Assembly (NCBI GenBank): GCA_013812805.1 | Contig: JACCSV010000335.1 | Span: 1 to 5,484 of the forward strand | Source of the DNA: Sphingomonas sp. | GTDB taxonomy: Bacteria; Pseudomonadota; Alphaproteobacteria; Sphingomonadales; Sphingomonadaceae | Length of the DNA: 5,484 bases | Direction of reading: 5' to 3' | Part shown: in pieces, positions 1 through 5,484 of the stretch | Position numbering within the stretch: the first letter of the stretch is position 1 | How the letters are laid out: each line of letters opens with the position of its first letter | The notes under the pieces: model-generated | What the model saw: only the letters and a program-made list of their open reading frames with translations | Told to the model about the DNA's origin: nothing | The model's database searches: none | Position numbers and translations under genes: made by a program

Positions 1-33
1 GCGGCGCTTCCAGCGGAAGGAAAATCGACGTGA
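1..33 (+). CDS. 3' end of an upstream gene (partial, unidentified)
   Basis: The first frame is open from the window edge through ten codons (AALPAEGKST) to a TGA at 31-33. This stop overlaps the GTG start at 30 of the next gene as GTGA, a typical arrangement for translationally coupled genes in one operon. The ribosome-binding sequence of the next gene lies inside these codons. Ten residues are too few to identify a family. It could also be simple chance that the frame is open this far, so the call rests mainly on the overlap geometry. Confidence 0.35.
   Translation, partial: AALPAEGKST
15..21 (+). promoter_or_regulatory. Ribosome binding site of the CoA ester lyase gene
   Basis: GGAAGGA is a good purine-rich Shine-Dalgarno match. 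It lies 8 nt before the GTG at 30 and 14 nt before the ATG at 36, so its spacing favours GTG as the start. Confidence 0.5.
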
Positions 34-836
34 CGATGGACCTGTTCGCCATACGGTCGGTGCTGTTCCTCCCGGCCTCGAACCCGCGGGCGATCGACAA
101 GGCGCGGGCCTCGGCCGCCGACCTCGTCGTCCTCGACCTAGAGGACGCGGTGAAGCCGGCCGACAAGGCTGACGCGCGCTCCGCCGCGGTCCAGGCTGTC
201 GCCGGCGAATGGCCGATGCCGGTGGCAATCCGTGTGAACGTCATCGGCAGCGACTGGCACAGCGTCGATGTCGATGCCGTCTCCCGCTCCGGCGCTGCCT
301 TCGCCTTGCTTCCTCGTACGCCCTCCGCTCACCTGTTGCGCGGCGTGCGCGAAGCCATCGCGAAGCCGACGCTGGCGATGATCGAGACTGCGGCCGGAGT
401 GCTGGCGGCGGCGCAGATCGCGCCGAAGGCCGCCGGGCTGATCGTCGGCACCAACGACCTGTCCGCCGACCTGCGCCTGCCCCAGGGCGCGGGGCGGCAG
501 CCGCTGCAAATGGCACTGCAGACCACCGTCCTTGCCGCCCGGGCAGCCGGCATTCCAGTGTTCGACGGCGTCTTCAACGACCTCGAGAACCTCGACGGCT
601 TCACCGCCCAGTGCCGCGAGGGCCGCGCGCTGGGCTTCGACGGCAAGAGCCTCATCCATCCGTCCCAGATCGAGCCCTGCAACCGCGCCTTCCTCCCCTC
701 CGAACAGGAGGTCGACCGCGCGCGGCGGCTGGTGAAAGCCTATGGCGGCGGCGCCGAGCGGTTCGAAGGCCAGATGATCGAGCGCATGCATCTGGAAGCG
801 GCGCGAAGGCTAATTGAGAGGGCCGCGCGGAGCTAG
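30..836 (+). CDS. CoA ester lyase, HpcH/HpaI aldolase - CitE-like family
   Basis: A cytoplasmic TIM-barrel lyase of the HpcH/HpaI-CitE family, whose members make or cleave a C-C bond in acyl-CoA esters such as citryl-, citramalyl- or malyl-CoA using Mg2+. The 268 residues match the usual 265-290 of the short CitE type. Visible marks are RSVLFLPA (9-16), LDLEDAV (35-41) in an early barrel strand, RVN (68-70), MIETA (117-121) with the probable metal ligand E119, GTNDLSADL (140-148) with D143/D146 as the second acidic ligand, FDG (178-180) and GFDGKSLIHPSQI (202-214), the family's C-terminal signature. The usual LPK after the third strand reads LPR here (94-96). The start at GTG 30 is chosen over ATG 36 for its ribosome-site spacing and its GTGA overlap with the upstream frame. 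Since no citD or citF partner is visible, this is more likely a stand-alone CoA ester lyase than a citrate lyase subunit. The exact substrate is unknown. Confidence 0.85.
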   Translation: MTMDLFAIRSVLFLPASNPRAIDKARASAADLVVLDLEDAVKPADKADARSAAVQAVAGEWPMPVAIRVNVIGSDWHSVDVDAVSRSGAAFALLPRTPSAHLLRGVREAIAKPTLAMIETAAGVLAAAQIAPKAAGLIVGTNDLSADLRLPQGAGRQPLQMALQTTVLAARAAGIPVFDGVFNDLENLDGFTAQCREGRALGFDGKSLIHPSQIEPCNRAFLPSEQEVDRARRLVKAYGGGAERFEGQMIERMHLEAARRLIERAARS

Positions 837-865
837 CGTTCGGTCCGACCCATTGCGGACGCTAG
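833..865 (+). terminator. Inverted repeat at the end of the lyase gene, possible terminator
   Basis: CTAGCGTTCG (833-842) pairs with CGGACGCTAG (856-865) as a 10-bp stem with a single G-T wobble (840 with 858), enclosing a 13-nt loop. The left arm includes the TAG stop codon at 834-836. No T-run follows the right arm, so it is not a classic intrinsic terminator. It may instead stabilise the 3' end of the message or act with Rho. The pairing is seen directly; the role is inferred. Confidence 0.4.
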
Positions 866-944
866 GCGATCCGGGCCTGCCGCTCGTCGAACGTGCATTC
901 CTGCGCTCCAAGTCCCGTGCAGAATGGGTTCGAAAGTCGCAGAC

Positions 945-950
945 AGGGGA
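945..950 (+). promoter_or_regulatory. Ribosome binding site of the kelch gene
   Basis: AGGGGA lies 5 nt before the ATG at 956. It decides the start of the kelch gene: the longer frame from an ATG at 893 would place 21 unlikely residues in front of a proper signal peptide. Confidence 0.6.
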
Positions 951-955
951 TTAGG

Positions 956-2080
956 ATGATCGACCGGCACAGCGTTCTCGGCGGAATTGTCACCCTCCCG
1001 CTTTTCAGCACCACGGCCGCACTGCTGCTCGCAACGACCGCGATGGCGCAGCAGGGCCCCGGTGGGCCGCCGCCCGGTCCGGCCACCAAGGTCCAGGCAG
1101 GCGAGCTCGTCGAAGCCTGGAACCCGCGGGTGAGCGCTGGCCCTCCGGGTGCCGCCTTCCCGGAATTCGACGGATGGAGCATGGGCCTGGCGATGCCGCT
1201 CGCGCGCTCCGAGCACGCAATCGCTGAAATGGACGGCAAGATCTGGGTGCTTGGCGGTTATCCGCCTGGGCGGCTCCCTTCCAACCTCGTGCAGGTCTAC
1301 GATTCGGCCGCCAACCGCTGGTCGCTCGGCCCGACCTTGCCCCAGCCGATCCATCACACGCATGTCGCGGCCGTGGGCGGCAAGATCTACGTGCTCGGCG
1401 GCGAGATCGAAGGCGCAAGTACCGGACGGCCGGAGATCTTCGTGGCGAACGTCTGGATGCACGATCCGGCGGTCGGCGGGTGGGTGGCGCGTTCGCCGAT
1501 GCCGACGGCTCGCGGCGGCGGCGGCAAGGCGGTGATCGACGGCAAGATCTACGTAGCCGGCGGCCGCCCGCCCGGTGGATCCGCCTTCGAGGTCTACGAT
1601 CCGGCGGCCGACAAGTGGGAAAAGCTTCCGGATCTGCCGACCCAGCGCAACCACCTGGCCATGGCCGCGGTGAACGGGAAGATCATCGTCGCCGGCGGCC
1701 GCTTCGGGCCGGGGGCGATGAGCGAGCGGACCGATGCGGTCGAGATCTACGATCCGGCGACCCGCCGCTGGACCCGGGCCGCGCCGCTTCCGGCGCCCCG
1801 GGGCGGAATCACCGGCGCCGCCCATGCTGGCTGCATGTTCGTTTTCGGCGGGGAGGGCGAGCGGACTCACGTCCTTGGCCTGACGCCCACGGCTTATGGC
1901 TATGATCCCCGCGCCGACCGCTGGACCAGGCTCCCGGATCTCCCCATCGCCGTCCACGGCCTTAAGGGCAGCGCCGTGATCGGCGGCCGGATATTCCTGC
2001 CGGGCGGCGGGATCACGCTGGGTGGAAATTCCGGCACCAACGCGATGCAGGTGTACCGGCCGACGATGCGCTGCGCGTAG
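956..2080 (+). CDS. Exported kelch-repeat six-blade beta-propeller protein
   Basis: A 374-residue protein that looks secreted to the periplasm or beyond. A signal peptide covers about residues 1-31: a hydrophobic core, then AMA before QQ (29-33), a good signal peptidase I site. A Gly/Pro-rich linker follows (about 34-44). Kelch repeats then run to the end, each with a hydrophobic strand ending in Gly-Gly and later a Tyr-Asp...Trp element. Gly-Gly pairs stand at 100-101, 148-149, 202-203, 247-248, 298-299 and 350-351, giving six blades; blade tryptophans are at 122, 176, 221, 272 and 323. The sixth blade ends without its Trp strand, and an N-terminal segment (FDGWSMG, 71-77, then MPLA) can supply it, closing the ring. 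The only mature cysteines are C293 and C373. Family members include sialate epimerases of the NanM type, galactose oxidase-like enzymes and binding proteins, but I see no marker that assigns a function. It stands alone between non-coding gaps. Start chosen by RBS and signal peptide. Confidence 0.85.
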   Translation: MIDRHSVLGGIVTLPLFSTTAALLLATTAMAQQGPGGPPPGPATKVQAGELVEAWNPRVSAGPPGAAFPEFDGWSMGLAMPLARSEHAIAEMDGKIWVLGGYPPGRLPSNLVQVYDSAANRWSLGPTLPQPIHHTHVAAVGGKIYVLGGEIEGASTGRPEIFVANVWMHDPAVGGWVARSPMPTARGGGGKAVIDGKIYVAGGRPPGGSAFEVYDPAADKWEKLPDLPTQRNHLAMAAVNGKIIVAGGRFGPGAMSERTDAVEIYDPATRRWTRAAPLPAPRGGITGAAHAGCMFVFGGEGERTHVLGLTPTAYGYDPRADRWTRLPDLPIAVHGLKGSAVIGGRIFLPGGGITLGGNSGTNAMQVYRPTMRCA

Positions 2081-2157
2081 GGCCCTTTGCTCGCTCTGCA
2101 CCCGGAACGGACAACTCCAATCATCTTCGGCGTGCCAGCGGCAAGCCTTGGCGAATC

Positions 2158-3654
2158 ATGGCTGCTCTGTCATGGGCCGATATGGCCGGACCGATCGACG
2201 CTGCTGACATTCCGCTGGGCCTGACGTTCGACGACGTGCTGCTGCAGCCGCTCGAATCCAGCGTGCTTCCAAGCCAGGCCGACACCCGCACCCGCCTGAC
2301 CCGCGAGATCCCGCTCAACATCCCGATCCTGTCCTCGGCGATGGATACGGTGACCGAAGCGGACATGGCGATTGCTCTGGCGCAACTCGGGGGAATAGGC
2401 GTGCTCCACCGCAATTTGAACGTCGAGGCCCAGGCTGCCGCCGTGCGCGTGGTCAAAAGGTTCGAAAGCGGGATGGTGGTCAATCCGATCACGATGCGGC
2501 CGGAGCAGTCGCTCGCCGAAGCCCTCGAATTGATGAACGCCAACCGGATCAGCGGCATCCCGGTGGTCGAAAAGTCCGGAAAGCTGGTCGGTATCGTAAC
2601 CAATCGCGACGTCCGCTTCGCCGAGAACCCGAAGCAGCCGATCTCCGAGCTGATGACCCACGAGAACCTGGCCAAGGTCCCGATCGGCACCAGCCAGGAG
2701 GAAGCCCGCCGGATCCTGCACCAGCGGCGGATCGAGAAACTGCTGGTCGTCGACGAGCATGACCGTTGCGTCGGGCTGATCACCGTCAAGGATATCGAGA
2801 AAGCGGTCGCCGCCCCGCTCGCTACCAAGGACGGCGAAGGCCGCCTGCGGGTCGCGGCGGCTACCACCGTCGGCGACTCCGGCTTCGCGCGTTCGGAAGC
2901 CCTCATCGAAGCCGGCTGCGATTGCATCGTCATCGACACCGCCCACGGCCACAACCTCGACGTCGGCAAGGCGGTGGAGCGCGTGAAGTCGCTCTCCAAC
3001 TCGGTGCAGGTGATCGCCGGTAACGTCGCCACCTACGACGCGGCGCGGGCGCTGGTCGATGCCGGCGCCGACGCAATCAAGGTCGGCATCGGCCCCGGCT
3101 CGATCTGCACGACGCGGATCGTCGCCGGCGTCGGCGTGCCGCAGCTCACCGCCGTAATGAATGCCGCTTCGGGGGCCAGCGGCATCCCGGTCATCGCCGA
3201 CGGCGGCATTCGCACCAGCGGCGACATCGCCAAGGCGATCGCGGCCGGTGCGTCGGCGGTGATGATCGGATCGTTGCTCGCGGGCACCGACGAAGCGCCG
3301 GGCGAAACCTTCCTGTACCAGGGCCGCGCCTACAAGAGCTACCGCGGCATGGGTTCGGTCGGGGCAATGGCGCGGGGCTCTGCCGACCGCTATTTCCAGC
3401 AGGACATCAAGGATCAGCTCAAGCTGGTGCCGGAGGGGATCGAGGGCCAGGTGCCGTTCAAGGGCCCGGCGCGCGAGATCATCCACCAGTTGGTCGGCGG
3501 GGTGAAGGCGGCGATGGGCTACACCGGATCGAGCACCGTGGAAGATCTGCAGCAGCGCGCCCGCTTCGTTCGGATCACCAACGCGGGCCTCTCCGAAAGC
3601 CATGTGCACGACGTCGCCATCACCCGCGAAGCGCCCAACTATCCGACGCGCTGA
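2158..3654 (+). CDS. guaB: Inosine-5'-monophosphate dehydrogenase
   Basis: Oxidises IMP to XMP with NAD+, the committed step from IMP to GMP, in the cytoplasm as a tetramer or octamer. The 498 residues compare with about 485-490 usual. The barrel starts at IPLGLTFDDVLL (18-29) with SSAMDTVTE (59-67). Two CBS domains are inserted at about 106-160 and 162-217; these sense adenine and guanine nucleotides in the family. The barrel then resumes with IDTAHGH (259-265), the active-site loop GIGPGSICTTR (310-320) with catalytic C317, the phosphate-binding ADGGI (347-351) and GSLLAGT (371-377), YRGMGSVGAM (395-404), and the flap Arg-Tyr R411-Y412. All key residues are present. The start is uncertain: neither ATG 2158 nor ATG 2182 (codon 9, giving 490 residues) has a clear Shine-Dalgarno sequence. 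It is followed after 3 bp by the methyltransferase gene and probably leads that operon. Confidence 0.97.
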   Translation: MAALSWADMAGPIDAADIPLGLTFDDVLLQPLESSVLPSQADTRTRLTREIPLNIPILSSAMDTVTEADMAIALAQLGGIGVLHRNLNVEAQAAAVRVVKRFESGMVVNPITMRPEQSLAEALELMNANRISGIPVVEKSGKLVGIVTNRDVRFAENPKQPISELMTHENLAKVPIGTSQEEARRILHQRRIEKLLVVDEHDRCVGLITVKDIEKAVAAPLATKDGEGRLRVAAATTVGDSGFARSEALIEAGCDCIVIDTAHGHNLDVGKAVERVKSLSNSVQVIAGNVATYDAARALVDAGADAIKVGIGPGSICTTRIVAGVGVPQLTAVMNAASGASGIPVIADGGIRTSGDIAKAIAAGASAVMIGSLLAGTDEAPGETFLYQGRAYKSYRGMGSVGAMARGSADRYFQQDIKDQLKLVPEGIEGQVPFKGPAREIIHQLVGGVKAAMGYTGSSTVEDLQQRARFVRITNAGLSESHVHDVAITREAPNYPTR

Positions 3655-3657
3655 GCG

Positions 3658-4827
3658 ATGACCCCCGCGGCGCGGCTGCAGGCGGCGATCGAGATCCTCG
3701 ACCAGGTGATCGAGGCGGCTCGAGAGGAGGGTGCGCCCGCCGACGCGCTCGTCACTCGCTACTTCAAGACCCGGCGCTACGGCGGCTCCAAGGACCGCCG
3801 CGCGGTGCGCGAACTGGTGTTTCGGGCGATCCGCCGCAGCGGCGAGCGGCCCGAGAGCGGGCGCGCAGCGGTGCTGGGGCTGGCGCGGGATGATCCGGCC
3901 TTGCTCGACTTGTTTGGCGAGCCGCGTGGCCCCGACGCGCTCGTCGATGGCGAGGCCGCAAGCGCCCACGCCATCGTGCCCGAATGGCTCGTAGCCGAGC
4001 TATCGGTGGGCGAGGACGAATGGCCGGCGCTAGTCGAGCGGGCCCCGCTCGACCTTCGAGTCAACATCGCCCGCGTCAGCCGCGAGGCGATGCTTGTTGC
4101 TTTCCCGGACGCTGAAGCGACGGCGATCAGCCCATGGGGCCTGCGCCTGCTCGCCGACACCCGCGTCGATGACCGGCCGGAGTTCTTGAATGGCCTCGTC
4201 GAAGTGCAGGACGAAGGCAGCCAGCTAGTCGCCCTCGTCTGCGATCCGCTGGACGGCCAGCGCATCCTCGACCTCTGCGCAGGGGCAGGGGGCAAGTCGC
4301 TGGCACTCGCCGCCGCCGCGCCCGGCGCAACCATTCTCGCCACCGACACCAACCGCGGGCGGCTTTCCAAACTTCCCGCGCGCGCCGCTCGCGCCGGCGC
4401 GGTGATCGAGCCGCTGCTACTCGACCCCGGCCGCGAGCTCGACCAGCTCGCCGACTGGCGCGAGACTGCCGACCTGGTGCTGGTGGACGCGCCCTGTTCG
4501 GGAAGCGGCACCTGGCGTCGCAACCCGGAATCGCGCTGGCGCCTGACCCCGGAGCGCCTCGATCGACTGGTCGCGTTGCAGCAGCACCTGCTCGATATGG
4601 GCGCCGAACTCGTCCGCCCAGGCGGCTCGCTGGTCTACGCGATTTGCTCGCTGCTGCGCCGCGAAGGCGCGGGGCAGGTCGAGCATTTCTTAGGCTCCCG
4701 TTCAGGCTGGGTCGCGCAGGACATTCTTGGCGATGTCGGGCGTTCGGAAGGTCCGGGTCGGTTGCTTACGCCGGGGCATGACCGGACGGACGGCTTTTTC
4801 GTCGCGCGGCTTATCAAGCCATGCTAG
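3658..4827 (+). CDS. RsmB/NOP-family RNA (cytosine-5) methyltransferase
   Basis: A SAM-dependent RNA m5C methyltransferase of the NOL1/NOP2/Sun family; by analogy with RsmB it probably acts on 16S rRNA, but the target base is not shown by sequence. The 389 residues are somewhat shorter than E. coli RsmB (about 430). The N-terminal part (1-60) is helical, with RYGGSKDRRAVRELVF (40-55), typical of alphaproteobacterial members with a reduced NusB-like region. The methyltransferase domain shows VQDEGSQL (183-190), SAM motif I LDLCAGAGGKS (204-214), D230 for the SAM ribose, motif IV DAPCSGSGTWRRNP (277-290) with C280, and motif VI VYAICSL (326-332) with C330. In this family the motif VI cysteine is the nucleophile and the motif IV one aids product release. 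Motif VI has Ile in place of the usual Thr and LRREG where many members have a P-E-E/N segment. The start lies 3 bp after the guaB stop with only a weak ribosome site, suggesting translational coupling. Confidence 0.9.
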   Translation: MTPAARLQAAIEILDQVIEAAREEGAPADALVTRYFKTRRYGGSKDRRAVRELVFRAIRRSGERPESGRAAVLGLARDDPALLDLFGEPRGPDALVDGEAASAHAIVPEWLVAELSVGEDEWPALVERAPLDLRVNIARVSREAMLVAFPDAEATAISPWGLRLLADTRVDDRPEFLNGLVEVQDEGSQLVALVCDPLDGQRILDLCAGAGGKSLALAAAAPGATILATDTNRGRLSKLPARAARAGAVIEPLLLDPGRELDQLADWRETADLVLVDAPCSGSGTWRRNPESRWRLTPERLDRLVALQQHLLDMGAELVRPGGSLVYAICSLLRREGAGQVEHFLGSRSGWVAQDILGDVGRSEGPGRLLTPGHDRTDGFFVARLIKPC

Positions 4828-4844
4828 GAAAGCGCCTCGTGGAT

Positions 4845-4848
4845 GGAG
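4845..4848 (+). promoter_or_regulatory. Ribosome binding site of the TPR gene
   Basis: GGAG stands 6 nt before the ATG at 4855. It supports that start over the ATG at 4843, for which only AGGA (4826-4829), 13 nt away and overlapping the methyltransferase stop, is available, and over a third ATG at 4867. Confidence 0.45.
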
Positions 4849-4854
4849 ACTAGG

Positions 4855-5355
4855 ATGCGGAATTCGATGCGTTTTCTGGTGGTTGGCGCAGCAGCCACGC
4901 TGCTTGCAAGCCCGGTGATCGGTCAACGTGCCGACAACCAGATCCTGCCGCGTTCGATCGAGCTGCAGCGCCAGGCGGCGGCGCAGCTGACCGCCGGCAA
5001 GCTGATCGAATCCGCAGAGCTTCTCGAAACCTCATTGGCAGTCGACCCGCGCAACCGCTCCGCCTTCGTCGACCTTGCCCGGGTCGCGCAGAAACAGCGA
5101 TTGTTCGGCAAGACGATCCGGCTGACCACCAGGGCGCTGGAGCTCGAGCCCAACGACCTTGACGCAATTCAGGTGCAGGGCCAGGCTATGGTCGAGCTTG
5201 GCGCGCTCCCGCGGGCTCGCGAGAACCTGGTCAAGCTGCAGCGGATCTGCACCAGCGGCTGCAAGCAGGCGGATGTATTGTCGACCGCGATTTCGCGCGG
5301 TCCGACCGTCGCCCAGGCAAGAACGCCGGCGGCGGCCAAGACGAAGTCCGACTAG
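4855..5355 (+). CDS. Small exported tetratricopeptide-repeat protein
   Basis: A 166-residue protein, probably periplasmic. It begins with a short signal peptide: a basic start (MRNSMR), a hydrophobic core (7-22), and likely cleavage after VIG (21-23) or nearby. About three tetratricopeptide-like helical pairs follow: 34-66 (AGKLIESAELLETSLAVDP in part), 67-100 (ending RALELEPN, a typical TPR close) and a weaker 101-134. TPR units serve as protein-binding scaffolds; no enzyme motif is present. The only two cysteines, C132 and C136, form a C-X3-C pair just after the last repeat and may make a disulfide in the periplasm. The tail (150-166) is rich in Ala, Thr and Lys and looks unstructured. The gene follows the methyltransferase stop by 27 bp, so it is probably in the guaB operon. 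Alternative starts at 4843 (170 residues) and 4867 are possible. Partner and function are unknown. Confidence 0.75.
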   Translation: MRNSMRFLVVGAAATLLASPVIGQRADNQILPRSIELQRQAAAQLTAGKLIESAELLETSLAVDPRNRSAFVDLARVAQKQRLFGKTIRLTTRALELEPNDLDAIQVQGQAMVELGALPRARENLVKLQRICTSGCKQADVLSTAISRGPTVAQARTPAAAKTKSD

Positions 5356-5484
5356 CTAAGCTCGCGCGCAAGCGCGACGTAATCGGCCACGCTCAGCGTC
5401 TCCGCCCGCCGCTCCGGATCAATCCCGAGCCGCGTCAGCGCCTCTGCCGCGCCGTCCACTTTCTTCAGGCTCGACCGAAGCATC
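5352..5484 (-). CDS. rsmA: 16S rRNA dimethyladenosine transferase, C-terminal end (partial)
   Basis: Reading the minus strand, a frame runs in from the window edge for 43 complete codons to a TAG (complement of 5352-5354). The residues begin MLRSSLKK, continue with LGIDPERRAETLSV, and end ADYVALARELS. This is the typical C-terminus of RsmA/KsgA, which usually reads R-R-K-M-L-R-x-S-L-K, then G-I-D-P-x-x-R-A-E-x-L-S-V-x-x-F/Y-V-x-L-A. The enzyme dimethylates two adjacent adenines in the 3' terminal helix of 16S rRNA during late small-subunit assembly. The methionine at the window edge is internal, not the start; the catalytic domain lies beyond the window. The gene converges on the TPR gene and their stop codons overlap. 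Identity is from a short segment, but the match is characteristic. Confidence 0.85.
   Translation of the reverse strand, partial: MLRSSLKKVDGAAEALTRLGIDPERRAETLSVADYVALARELS
5362..5377. other. Hairpin with GCAA loop in the 3' end of rsmA
   Basis: TCGCGC (5362-5367) and GCGCGA (5372-5377) form a perfect 6-bp stem. Read on the + strand the loop is GCAA, a stable GNRA tetraloop. It starts 6 nt after the TPR stop codon, inside the last codons of rsmA on the other strand. No T-run follows in either direction. It could help end or protect the + strand operon message, or may just reflect G+C-rich coding sequence. Confidence 0.3.

Noticed and set aside
209..817. Second + strand open frame inside the CoA ester lyase gene
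   Set aside because: It is an Arg/Ala-rich shifted reading of a recognised gene with no motif of its own.
893..955. Earlier ATG for the kelch gene
   Set aside because: It would add 21 residues before the signal peptide and lacks a ribosome site, while AGGGGA stands correctly before ATG 956.
833..2101. Minus-strand open frame of 422 codons opposite the kelch gene
   Set aside because: Repeated segments such as GRRIVDL merely mirror the kelch repeats on the other strand. No ribosome site or domain supports it.
2087..2120. Possible promoter starting at TTGCTC before guaB
   Set aside because: No plausible -10 element lies at the right distance. The match is no better than chance.
2170..3969. 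Long open frame of 599 codons on the minus strand, opposite guaB and the start of the methyltransferase gene
   Set aside because: It crosses two recognised genes, has no family motif, and its composition (rich in Asp, Arg, Ala, Gly, His) is that of the reverse strand of G+C-rich codons.
5481..5483. Minus-strand ATG at the window edge as the start of a 43-residue gene
   Set aside because: This Met is the internal one in the RsmA C-terminal R-R-K-M-L-R pattern, so the reading is the tail of a longer gene.

Overview
The window is a compact, high-GC (roughly two-thirds G+C by eye), gene-dense stretch of bacterial chromosome. The protein sequences point to an alphaproteobacterium, most likely of the Sphingomonas group. 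This is inferred from the IMP dehydrogenase and RsmB-like sequences, the G+C-rich codon use and the small exported TPR protein. It rests on recalled family resemblance, not on a search. No mobile element, CRISPR array, tRNA or rRNA gene is visible.

Left part (1-955): a few codons of an upstream gene end inside the start of a complete HpcH/HpaI-CitE type CoA ester lyase gene (30-836), with a GTGA stop/start overlap. A 10-bp inverted repeat covers the lyase stop codon and may end that transcript. About 120 bp of non-coding sequence follows.

Middle part (956-2080): a gene for an exported six-blade kelch beta-propeller protein. It has a signal peptide, then a Gly/Pro-rich linker. The last blade appears to be completed by a strand from the N-terminus. 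Its biological role cannot be read from the sequence.

Right part (2158-5484): guaB (IMP dehydrogenase, the committed step of GMP synthesis), then 3 bp later an RsmB/NOL1-NOP2-Sun type RNA cytosine-5 methyltransferase, then 27 bp later a small secreted TPR protein. All three are on the + strand and are probably one operon. The TPR gene meets the 3' end of a minus-strand gene with the C-terminus of RsmA/KsgA (16S rRNA dimethyladenosine transferase); the two stop codons overlap within a CTAG. Two rRNA modification genes therefore lie close to guaB.

Most of this is ordinary housekeeping or household accessory sequence. I found no convincing new multi-gene system. The points most worth a second look are the exported kelch propeller, the TPR protein with its only two cysteines in a C-X3-C pair, the overlapping convergent stops with a hairpin just beyond them, and the unclear guaB start.
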